A stretch of DNA of 64,000 nt from Protula sp. h YS-2021 (taxonomy: Eukaryota; Annelida; Polychaeta; Sabellida; Serpulidae): the NCBI GenBank assembly GCA_949752745.1, contig OX457033.1:20003907-20067906 (forward strand), in the 5' to 3' direction. This document shows positions 21,072 through 32,400 of the stretch, piece by piece (position 1 is the first letter of the stretch; each line of letters begins with the position of its first letter). Both the position numbers and the translations under genes were made by a program. The notes under the pieces are model-generated. The model was not told the DNA's origin, made no database searches, and worked only from the letters and a program-made list of their open reading frames with translations.

Positions 21072-24000
21072 TGAGACATTAAACCTTAGAGTGAAACGAT
21101 TGAAAAATATTCTTTACTGATGACAGGATCGTGTATGCAGCCTGACCTTGCAATTCGTCCAGATGTCCTTGCGGCATTGCCTTATCGGAATTTACTTTTG
21201 CCACAAAACGATCTGATCTCGACGCCGTTCAGCCCTAACGAAAATTTAGCGTTGTGACGCAGGGAAGTAAAAATGAGAAACACAGAGGAAATCGGGGTTT
21301 AAATAGTGCGAATCATAGTTTTGATACGAATTGGGACATATAATAGCAGTTATGAACAAAAATTGTCAGTGGACATTGCTCCAAGCCGTAAAACAGGACC
21401 AAATTTGTGGGACAAGCAGCATCGCTTTTCTTTTTTCTGAAATTTATTGGTTTTTTTTATATTTTGGCTCAACTTTGGTTGAATAACTGCCCGGGATCAT
21501 TCGTGAAAGCAATCGAACCATAACTGCTATGCAAGCAACAGTAGCCGTTTTATTTATTTATTTTTATTTATTTATTTATTTTTTATTTATTTATTTTTTT
21601 TGTTAATGTTCTGACAAATTTTGGCCAAATCATAATCCAGGTGAACATTGTGTCAACTTGCAAAGCTAGTGGGCCAGATTTGTAAAAACAGCAGCATTTT
21701 TGTGTGTGTGATTTTTTCTAAAATTTGACCCTTTTGCCAATATTTTGGCCAAATCAACAAGCAAAATGCCAGCCTGGTGGAAGAATTTCTGCATTAAATG
21801 TTAACAAAATTTCAAAGCAAACCAGATTTGTAGGAGAAATTACATATTTGTATATTTCTGAAATTTTGGTAATTATGGCCAAACCGACGACAAAATACTA
21901 ATAAAGTTCTATTGAAGACCAACAGGGATTATTCAGATTTGAAAACGATTGAACCATTTAGCAATGCGAGTAACTTCTCTGAGTTTATATGAAATTTCAC
22001 AATTTTAGGCAAATTTAGGATCTTTTGTGGTTTTTTTTCTTAAATCTGAAAGTGATTGGACCGAATTTATCGGAAAGGTAGCTTTTTTGTTATGGTGAAA
22101 TTTTGCCGTTTCGTCCCATATTTTAACCAAATTTGACCGAATCTCAGAAACAAGACAAAATTGGGTGGGAAACGTTCCTGCTAATTATATAAGCAAAAGT
22201 TAGTAGCAATTGTAAGAACAACAATGCAAAATTATACAAACTTATATTATAATTGAATTATATCCGCCACATATTTCTAGTTTTTAAAATATAAGTTTAA
22301 CTTCCGGTTGAAAATCGTGGACTTTTAGCGTTTGGAGAGGTCGGGCTAAGGAATACAGAAAGTCAATGATAAATTAATTGTGGAACGTGGTCTAATATAA
22401 GGTATGGCGTGATTTTATAAACGCTATATTTCTGCAACAGTAATCGCCTAAATCACCTCAAAGCATCGCAATATTATCAAATAATGTGCATAAAATATCA
22501 TTTTGTCAATAAAAGTTATTATTTACCTTTCCATCTTTTGGTAGAGACCCCTGATGTATACATATGGAACAAAATATCTTCAAATTGCTTCTAATTTCTT
22601 TTATTCGTTGTAAATATGTCAATCTATATTCATATGCCGTATTAATGCGACAAAATTAAATAAAATAGATGTTTAAATGGACCAATTACCTAAAAATTGA
22701 ATTTAGAAACATCCTGCCTGATGACACCACGCGGTGTCAGTGAACATCTTAAAGACCCCCAGAGGTCACTGCGGTGTAAAAATGTGCCATTTTATGTGCA
22801 AGTCTTATCTGCGTGGTTATCTGTAGTCATTTTTCTGTCGAAAGCTGCACGAAAAAAAAAAGTTAAAAGTTATAGGCATAATGGACACATTCAGTGGTGT
22901 CATAGGCGTATCAAAAGCGGCAATGTAGCATTTCTCTTGACCCGGGCAGTATTTAATGCTGCTAAATTTATCTAAAATATTATGTATTTAAATTTGTAGC
23001 TATAAATAGTTGCGAAAAAGATGGTTTTTGTTACTTTAAAGTGACAAAAATGGTACTTAATTTTTTAATGGAAATACTTTTGAAAATTGCATTAAAAAAC
23101 CATGTGCGATGTATTTAACATATTTGTTTCAATTCATTTCTATGCATCAGTAAGGTTTTTCTATTATTTCTTCTTAATACTACTTCTTGTAATTATGAAT
23201 ATGGTTTCCTGCAGGAAATCATACTTAACTTTGGCTTTGTTAATCTGATCTTTATGACAATTTCATAGAACTCGTAATAAAATTTTCAGTTCAATAAGAA
23301 ACATTTAAAATTGTCTGACTTTCTTTTTCACATAGTACGAACTTTATGTTTAGTCATAGCAACATAGTTCAATCTGCTACAAATAAATACCGAAAACTAC
23401 ATCTAGACTGTAAAATATTATGAAATCTCAACATTTATTGTGCATCGGTTAAAATAAGCTGAAAGGTTATTTTTTAGGCTGATGTAGACTGTTAAATTTT
23501 TTAATTCAGAGCTTTAACCTATTTAATGTTTTTTCATTTTCTGAGTTGATATATTAAAGCAGAAGCTACGTAAAGCTACAACTTTTGACAAATTTTAATA
23601 CTATAAAATTACAAAAATATAAAAATTAATGCTGAAATTTGATAAATATTGCAAAAATGTAACATTTTTCTGTCATTGTCTTAAGTTTTTCGCCAATTCG
23701 AATTCAAGCTTTATGAATGAAAAACAGCAATACCAATTTATTAATAGAACTGCCACAGTAAGCTTAATTATGCCTAAAAATTATTAAAAAGAATCATGAA
23801 TTTTACTCGGTGGAGTGCGATTTTCTTCAAAATAGGGAGGGGTTAGCTCTATTAGAAATATTTTTAAATATAATAATTTATCATAGCAGAGATAATGAAG
23901 CATATGTGCAAACTACTTTTGACAACTTCACGCATTGAATCAATCCGTTTGCTGACCAATGCCCGAGAAATGCAAATCCTCTGCGATTCAGTTCGATTCA

Positions 24001-24105
24001 ATTGCTAAAAAAAGTGATATAGAAATATAGAAACTTGAAATATTCATTGACAACAGAATAAGCACAAATATATCCGGTTGACAATACTCAAAGCCACTAC
24101 ATTAT
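21072..24105. other. AT-rich intergenic region
   Basis: No gene supported. A (TTTA)n tract lies near 21550-21600. From 21400 to 22160 the sequence repeats loosely the words TTTTGGCCAAAT / CAAATTTG, suggesting an old low-copy repeat. A hairpin GACACC-ACGC-GGTGTC lies near 22724-22739. Confidence 0.5.
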
Positions 24106-24109
24106 ACTT

Positions 24110-24870
24110 TACAAATGGGCCATGAGGCTGCAGATATGCAGATGTGAAGACATGCTTCTGAAATGTGGTGCAAACGTTAGATTTAGATGAGATATATACT
24201 GAATATATACTAATGGTGCTTACATACGATACATACTAATGGTGTTGATATATATACTGAAGACATAGTTGGACATACTCCTCTGATTTGCGTGACAAGA
24301 AACAAGGACCGTAGCGTCTTAAACTGTCTCATGCAAGCAGGTTGGAATGTTAATGCCCAAGTGAATCGTCATGAAAAGTCGCTGATGATTGTTGCCGCGA
24401 GAGAAGACAGAGCTGAAATTATCCGTACATGGTACCGATGTGGAGACTAACGACGAATGCGAACGCACGCCTCTTCATATTGCTGCATGGCATGTCCATA
24501 TGGATTTCATCATAATGCTAACGGTCTACAAGCTCGGTATTGAAGCGATTCTCAGTATGAAAAGTACAGCCGTTCACATTATGTCCGGAAAGCATACGGT
24601 GATTACTATGCTGCTTTAGGCTGTGGCTGATCCTGACAAAATAAATTTTAGAAGGGAATGTGGCACTTCACTGGAGCTTCGGCAGAAGGTCATCCTAATG
24701 TGGTTAAAATACTGTGCACATTCCTTTTGTGCGATATCTCAGGGAAAAATGAAGACTATACAGCACTTCAAATTGCTAAAATTAACCAAACCTATAGTGT
24801 TGTTGCAATTCTGTGAAAGGAAGAATCGCGTGAAGTTTCTGCTAAAGGGGTGAATCAACTTGACGAGAAG
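24110..24870 (+). pseudogene. Ankyrin-repeat gene remnant
   Basis: Ankyrin-type segments appear in shifting frames: LLKCGANVR near 24150; GHTPLICVTRNKDRSV..LMQAGWNVNAQ and KSLMIVAAREDRAEII at 24270-24420 (ends at TAA); ERTPLHIAAWHVHMDF at 24464-24520 in another frame; DYTALQIAKINQ near 24754-24800 in a third. TPLHIAA-type loops are diagnostic of the fold. Stops and frameshifts between blocks indicate decay, although a multi-exon gene with a few errors cannot be fully excluded. Confidence 0.7.
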
Positions 24871-25806
24871 GATGCGAAATTCCAGAGATGCGAAATTTCA
24901 GAGAATTAAACGTTCTGTAAAACTCATATAGATAACATGTTTACTTTTTATGAAAGCACGCACTTAAGCAAAAGCATCTTTTAAAATTACGTTTGTAAAT
25001 AAATTTGTTGGCAAACACAATTAATTTCAAACTTTAGTTTTCACCAAATAAAGAACTAATGGCAGCAACAAAGTAAGAACGTTAAAGTACATTTCATTTT
25101 GCTCAAAGCATTCAGAATTTATCAGAATTTGTTTGAAAGAATAAATAGATATTTTAGATATTTTGTTATTAAGATAAGTATTTGCCACACGTTTATGTGT
25201 GAGAAAAACTAAATGTTAAATCTTCATCTTCTAAAACAATTTTTTTTTCTTATTCGGAGTCAATGTTTTTATGAAAGCAAAGACGATACAAGGCCAAGTA
25301 ACGAGACTCCTTCAGCGACCGAAAGATACGTCAGATTAGACAGAATCTGATATTCACTAAGTATACAAAGAACGATTTATCAATTACAATGTAACCGAAT
25401 TCTTGTGCAACTGCCAAACAAAGAAAAAGATCTGGAGACGTTAGTGCCGGCTTCAGATGAGAAAGTTACAATGGCACCATCTCTCGAGGAATACGCAGTG
25501 ATATTCACTGTTTAATTGGTAATATATGCGTCGCATTATCAACAGCCGATAACAGGTTAAAGACATTGAACTCTTGCGTAAAAGAATCTTGTATTCAAAC
25601 TTTAAATTTGGTCTGCCACTTGAAGCAGACTTTCCAACCTAAAGTTTAAATTGATAATATACAAAACTCCGGCCTGTATTTCCCGGAATTCTCGGAATGT
25701 CAACAGCAAAGAAATAACAGGTGCATTGGATGGAAATGAGCGGCTGAGCCTGTAGAAGCGCATTATAAAAACACATAGATAGATAGACAAAGATGGAAAT
25801 GTAGGC

Positions 25807-26210
25807 TTGCAACTGCAGCACCTGCAATTTCGAGACAACAAATTGAACACTTTCCACACCGTAGCTGAAAATGTAGCCTTCTATGGTTTTCTATATTTAC
25901 TGCTTTTTAAAGTATCCGCAAATATGGTACAAAAAATTCGCAAGACCAAGGTAATGTACGAAAGAAACATCTGCGTTGTAGAACCTGATAGTAAGAATTT
26001 ACCAACACTGCGACTTTTTAAAGTGAAACTTGGCCAATCCTAATAGCGCTGGGACTGGCTGCTTTTCTTCTGATTTGCATAGTGTCCGGAATACACAGGT
26101 TATACTGCAATCACTGCCCCCTCCCCCTTTGCAATGTTCCTGCCCCGTTTGTAAATGATGTGAAAAACTCCACTCGGGATTTCAAAGTGTTCTCTGATGC
26201 TATCATTTAA
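25807..26210 (+). pseudogene. Membrane-protein-like coding remnant
   Basis: One frame encodes ENVAFYGFLYLLLFKVSANM then a charged stretch up to tandem stops at 26041-26046. A second frame from ~26034 encodes PILIALGLAAFLLICIVSGI, a clean transmembrane segment, and continues to a stop at 26208-26210. The two frames need a frameshift or splice. Possibly the 3' part of the nearby ankyrin gene (ankyrin plus membrane segments), but this is inference. Confidence 0.35.
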
Positions 26211-26245
26211 CCCCATAACAGAATATTTTTTTATAAAAAGTGAAT

Positions 26246-26357
26246 TTTAAATGATAAATATCGACGGCGAGTTAGTTAGTTATTTGATTGGTTTAACGAC
26301 ACCGCCAACCAAATAACTAACTAACTAGTCGTCGATCTTTATCACTTCATTTAAAAG
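26246..26357. repeat. Imperfect hairpin repeat (arms ~46 bp)
   Basis: Arms share ATCGACG..TAGTTAGTTAGTTATTTG(A/G)TTGG around a loop TTTAACGACACCG. A related GTTAGTTAGTTAG run occurs near 33838-33863. This looks like a short dispersed foldback or MITE end; no target duplication was identified. Confidence 0.6.
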
Positions 26358-26642
26358 ACGGAGAGACTGATGGCAGTGTTTGCACAAGTTTAATTGACTA
26401 TGATGTTCAACAGACTTTTTGTGAAAAGAAAACGGAACAGAAACTTTATTTTTTCTTTGATCCTTTTTAAAATTGATTTGTAATTTTTTATATCAAAACA
26501 AATTCTTGTAAAAACCGTTTGCGTAATTTATCTTAATCAGCTGATTTCCCTTGTGCCATATAAAGTTAACTGCAGAGTTAACTTTTGTGACTACCAGGGT
26601 AGCAGTTATATATAGCCAAGGCTGTGACTTGATGGGTGTTTA

Positions 26643-27066
26643 GTGATTAAACGGTTCATAAACAGAAGCAGGCATAAATGCTCGGCCGCATTATCTGCGA
26701 CAGAGAGCAAACAGTACCCCGACATCGCGCAATTACATTGTTTTAGAGGGGTTATTCGTGCAGCAAAACCTGCAATGGTGTCTCAAACAATTGCATCATG
26801 GATGGGTCCTAATTACCCTGGTTCTTATTACACTGAAACCAATGGAAAAGTAAAAGGCACTCAAACAAATTGGCCGAATTAGGGAGTTTTATAGGTTTGT
26901 CCGGAGGCAGGTTTTACGGCACACAGTTGGATTCGAACGGCAGCACAGACGGTTTCGAGTATGTTAGCCATTTAGACCGCACAAAAAAATATTTGCACAA
27001 AAAAAATCGTGAAGCACTTCAAGTGAAACGATCGGCAAAAATGATTGCATTTGTGAGCCACTTTTA
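26643..27066 (+). pseudogene. Possible broken coding sequence, unknown
   Basis: Two frames follow each other (26643-26882 and 26870-27066, different phase) with similar composition, Gly/Tyr/Ser-rich (MGPNYPGSYYTETNG; GLSGGRFYGTQLDSNG). They may be one gene with a frameshift. No family recognised; may be chance. Confidence 0.25.
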
Positions 27067-27129
27067 GCCTGTGGTTCTCCCGCGTGGCCGATTAAATGCA
27101 ACAATATGTTGACCAAAAATGTAGAATGT

Positions 27130-27280
27130 TTGTCTCAAGTAATGCTAGGACAAATTGTCCGGATCGGGATCACCTTCTGGATTCTTGGCAGTGATCTGAT
27201 AATATACACCCGGATGAGAAGAAGAGATGTTTGGACTTATATAAACAATCCCATCACTTGATTATCCATAGGAGTGTCCC
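27130..27280 (-). other. Coding-like minus-strand segment, unknown
   Basis: The minus strand reads DGIVYISPNISSSHPGVYYQ followed by ITAKNPEGDPDPDNLS and a stop, bounded by other stops. Composition is protein-like but no start, splice or family was found. Confidence 0.2.
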
Positions 27281-27499
27281 ACGGTGTCACAAAGTACTCA
27301 AGCTCAGCAAAAGCCATTAAAACACGAGTGGTGTCATTATGTGCTTGCTTTATTTATTCTCGATGCTTTACAATAAGTAAACAGTTCGTATATGAAATTG
27401 TCAACTGTTTATAGCATTAATTTCTGAATGCATTTTAACTTTTTTCCCGAAATCATTAAAATGGAAATTTTCATGTACCGTATGTATCGTCCCCGCCAC

Positions 27500-27760
27500 A
27501 ACACCCCCCCCCCCTACCACAAGATCTCGCACGTCTTGATTTATCCTCCCCACAACCCGTACGGGCGTCCCCACCACAACCTATCCCCCCCCCCCCCCAT
27601 CCCCTCTGCATCATTTCAATAATTCTGAACTCCGCTATCTTATATTGATGTATCACATTGACGTACGACAGACGAGATCAACCCCTCAGCCACTCCCTAC
27701 CCCCCCCCCCATCCCCTCCCCCCCCCCCTCTTCCCAACTTTCCCCTCTTTCCCCCGCACA
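27500..27760. repeat. C-rich low-complexity region
   Basis: Multiple C-runs of 7 to 14 bases within CCCC(A/T) sequence; no gene. Confidence 0.8.
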
Positions 27761-28257
27761 CACAAACGCACCACTCTCATTTCATTCCATTTCTTACCAC
27801 AATCACATAGTTTAGAGACTAGTGTCGAATGAAACACATTGGGTATCAATCCATATGCTAGACTTTACACAAAACGTCAACCATATTAATAACACCATCC
27901 AGAGACACTGCTGCCAGCTGAATCAAAATGAAAAATCAAAATCAGCACAAAAAATAACAAGACGACGCTGTAAGGGTTAGTGTCTAACAAAGGATGACGT
28001 CACCTCGTGGTTTTCGATATCGCATTGATTCCGATATCGTACTAAATATAGATTTCAACATTTCTTAACCCGATTTTAAGGATCAAACAATATAACAGAA
28101 TATATTAATATATAACAAGAAAAGTCGAACACATAAAAGAATGGTCTCTGGTGATATTCACCAGGTGAATATTTACAAGTTTGTCAGACCAAGGATGAAG
28201 CGTGTGAAGTTTGTTTTTCAAGTCATGAACACGTAAAGATAAATGCATAAATACGGC

Positions 28258-28455
28258 ACGCAGGTGTCTGTAGACAACCTCTGGTGTCTGTAGACAACCC
28301 CTTGTGTCTGTAGACAACCTCTGGTGTCTGTAGACAACCCCTGGTGTCTGTAGACAACCTCTGGTGTCTGTAGACAACCCCTGGTGTCTGTAGACAACCC
28401 CTTGTGTCTGTAGACAACCCGTGGTATCTGTAAGGAACCTCTGGTGTCTACAGAC
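28258..28455. repeat. 20-bp minisatellite, TGTCTGTAGACAAC type
   Basis: About ten near-identical 20-bp units, GGTGTCTGTAGACAACC followed by CCT or TCT, alternating in a partly dimeric pattern. Each unit holds an imperfect palindrome, GTCTGTAGAC. It lies ~240 bp beyond the SRBD1 stop codon. Confidence 0.95.
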
Positions 28456-28694
28456 AAGGGAACCTCTTCAAAACTTACAGCTCAAAGTCCAAAATAATCC
28501 CGTGACCACACTCGAATCACAATTCTGCCGATTAAACTTCCCAGGCCTTCATTATTTCAGGTTCGTCCCCTCCATAATGTCCACAACTATTGGCCTAGAA
28601 GGGCCCCCAGTATCTTTTCTGATATTGTCGGCTAAAGCTTCCGACTTAAACAACCACCGTGTTCTAACAACCCCAGCCCAACTCCCCATGATTC

Positions 28695-29442
28695 CTACAG
28701 CACTTTTACGAGCGCCAGCGATATGCGTTTCTTGCTCCCCGACACATCCACACTGCGCACCTCCACCTCCACCGTGTCGCCGATACCCAGCTGCTGGCCA
28801 CCCTTCAGCAGCTGCGGCTGGATGCAGCTGCGGTGCAGCAGGCCGCTCACACCGACACCTACGTCGACGAAGCAGCCGAAGGGCACGACGTTCTGCACCT
28901 TACCCGTCAGACGCGTGCCCGCGTTTAGGCTAGCAATGCTCACCACTTCCTTCCTAAACAGCGGCTTCTCGAAGGCTGCACGCAAACAAAAAAAATACAC
29001 GCACGGGTTAACCAAAAGGAGGGTACATCTCTGATAAAATTGGTTATCGATTAATCGGTGGTTAAATTGGTTATCGATTATTAGGTTCCCGTGTCAATCG
29101 ATTATTCTGTCATTCCTGAAAAACGTTTTTTTCTATTTTTTTTTTCTGAGGGGGAAGGGTTCGGGGAGGGTGGGGAGGGAAGGGGAAGGCTACTGAAGTC
29201 AGGTCGAATAATAAATCGTGAAACAAATACAGCCAAAGAAACAAAGAATTATCAAACAAAGGCCGTGAAAAAATTAGCCATCTTTTATTAGCGCTGTTAA
29301 AACATTTTTTCTGTTTTCATTTTTTCAAGTTAATTACTTTCTCGGAAGTCCCACTCGACGGGCTGTGTCAGGCTCTTCATAATGAATGACATCGTCTGTT
29401 CTTCAGTGCTGTATTTCTCGGCCAATTTTTCAGGCGGTGCAC
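28695..29442 (-). CDS. SRBD1: SRBD1 exons 19-20: C-terminal S1 RNA-binding domain
   Basis: Exon 20 carries [20 protein letters not shown], then [20 protein letters not shown] and GVSGLLHRS, the classic S1 OB-fold pattern (G.V..V..FG.FVD.G....GL.H.S), ending [10 protein letters not shown] and TAG. Exon 19 encodes the short lead-in ([20 protein letters not shown]). Confidence 0.95.
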
Positions 29443-32400
29443 CTAATATGTAAAAAAAAAAATAAAAAAAAAAACAGTAGCTTATTTTAACTGATATTTA
29501 AAGAAAAGTCCGTCTAGCAATTAAAATAGAAATATCCAAGCATTTGGGGTAAAGAAATAGGAACAACGCTACAGAGAATATTTAATGGTGGTCGGTCAGT
29601 CGTGCTCTCGATGAAACCAGCCCTTGGGCTTCGTGATCAAAAAAAAAAGGTTTAAGAGACAATGATTTCTCATCTTCCTCTACATCAACATGCAACAAGC
29701 AAAAAATAAATCAATTACCAAATGTATTGAATTGAGTATGAATTGACTTTTTTTGGACTTACAGCACTGCACCTTGTCAATGAAGTGCTTAGAACCAATG
29801 TCTTCTTTGTTCAACTTCATATCCTCGATAAATCTGTAAGAAAAAAAAACAATGTCCGGCTTCAGCGATACCACGAATTCGTCAAGAGTCTTTTCAAAAG
29901 ATAGAATTCTTCGCAACTCGTGATCGGCCAAAAATAGCATTTTTGGATGTGACTGAGCCGACTGAATTATGGCCACCTTCAGATGTGTTGTTCTCGAGAC
30001 TGTGTAAGACTCGGTTAGATTATTTTAATCAACAGCCTTCACCACAGTTAGAAGGTCGCACACATGACGAAAATACTATCACTGTATTATAGGTTTTATT
30101 CAACTGATTTATTTTTGCACGAATCACGAAGCAGCTCCCCCACCTCCCCCCCCCCCCCCCCCCCACCTCATACCCCCCTCTATCCCTACCTGTCGGCGAT
30201 GTAATACGTCTCGGGGTGTATTGACGTCATGTCGAGGGGGTTCCGCGAGAACGAGGCTTCAAGCTTCTGCTTCTTAGCAGACGACTTTTTACTTTTTGGC
30301 GCCTTGCGTTTACTGCCACCTGTCAACAACGCCACATGACTTTCTATTTATTCTAAATTATTAACCTCAAAAAAGTTTGTTTTTTTTTCAAAAAGTTCTT
30401 TCAAAGCGACGTGTAGAAATAAAACCTGTTTACATTTCACCAGTAATTTGCTGCCGCTTTCCTTTTCGACTGCCCGGTTAAGAAACAAACTAATTTCCGT
30501 ATTTCTGTATTTAGAAATCATGTCACCACTCACTTTTGAGAGCAGTGTCACTACATTCCGTGCTGTTCATCTTACTGCAAAGAAAATCAATCAATAAACA
30601 AAACAATATTATCAAACGTGAGCACACCAGTGCCATTACCCCATATAATTTATTCTCAAGGTTTCTTGCCTACAGTTCTACATCTCCATTTTACGTCACA
30701 CAAATGACAGGTTAGAACACCTTAGAACAGCTCAAGCCGGAAAAAAACGAAAAATTTTGGTACAATAGTTACCACACCTCAAATAGCCTTACGTTTATTA
30801 GCTTAACATGGGTCTGTTTTATATTTATAGCCGTTGGGATTTATGACCTTGTATCGCCCAAGGAATTGGGCAGGATCCTCACAAAGCCGGCGCACTGCTG
30901 GAAGGTGATAGGTCCCACTCCCTGGATGGTTTTCAACTCTTCCCGGTTCGTGAAGCCTCCGTGCTCCTCCCGATACTTGACGATTCTTTCCGACAGTTTA
31001 GGATTAAGTCCGGCAATTTTTCTACACGGAAAACAAGCAACATTAGCCAACACTTTAGCCGTGCGATAATATCCAGGGGTGAAACAACACCAACATATCG
31101 AAAAGACACACAGCTGTTGGCGTGGGTGAAGGGGGAGGGGGGAGGGAGAATTAAGGCAGTTACCGACCTGAGGATCTAGCTGGATGTGTTGAGGTCGATG
31201 CCAGTGTGTGCGTGTGTGTGTGGGTCTGTGTGGTGACGGGGGGGGGGGGGAGGAGGGCGTGGGTGCTTCTTATCTCAGGCGCACCTCGCACCATGTTTTG
31301 AGGTCGATGCCGGTATGTGTGTGGTAACGGGGGTTGGGGGGGGGTGGGGAGGGGGGGGGGGGGAGTTCTCACCTGAGCAGGACCTCGCTGGACGTGTTGA
31401 GGTCGATGCCGGTGAAGCTGACGCACTCCATGACGACCTCGTCCAGGCTCTGCTTCAGCCGCGCCTCGTGGCAGTCGTGCTGGCAACACAACAACACAAC
31501 GTCATGCAACGACACAATGTCCTGTTGGTAACACAACCTCATGCGACGACACAATATCGCGCTGGCAACACAACAACAAAACGTCACGGCGCAATCACAA
31601 GGTCGTGCTGGCAATACAACAATGCGACGTCACGGTGACATCATGACGTCGTGCTGCCAACACAACGTCATGGCGATGATATAACGTCAAGCTTACAACT
31701 CAACAACATATTATGACGACGACACGACACAACTTCGTGCGGGCAAGGAAACACAACACGTCATGTAGTCAAGACAATACAGTGTCATGACGGACACACA
31801 ACGACACAGCCTCAATGTGACAACACGTCATGTAGTCAAGACAATACATTGTCATGGAGGCCACCCAACGACAGAGCGTCACTGTGACAACACGTCATGT
31901 AGTCAAGACAATACATTGTCATGGAGGCCACCCAACGACAGAGCGTCACTGTGACAACACGTCACGTAGTCAAGACAATACAGTGTCATGGCGGCCACCC
32001 AACGACACAGCGTCCCTGTGACAACACGTCACGTAGTCAAGACAATACAGTGTCATGGCGGCCACCCAACGACACAGCGTTACTGTGGCAACACGTCACG
32101 TAGTCAAGACAATACAGTGTCATGACGGCCACCCAACGACACAGCCTCACTGTGACAATACGTCACGTAGTCCAGACAATACAGTGTCATGACGGCCACC
32201 CAACGACACAGCCTCACTGTGACAATACGTCACGTAGTCCAGACAATACAGTGTCATGACGGCCACCCAACGACACAGCCTCACTGTGACAATACGTCAC
32301 GTAGTCCAGACAATACAGTGTCATGACGATCACACAACGACACAGCCTCACTGTGACAATACGTCACGTAGTCCAGACAATACAGTGTCATGACGGCCAC

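Noticed and set aside
28723..29034. Plus-strand ORFs across the SRBD1 S1 exon
   Set aside because: Shadows of the GC-rich minus-strand exon.
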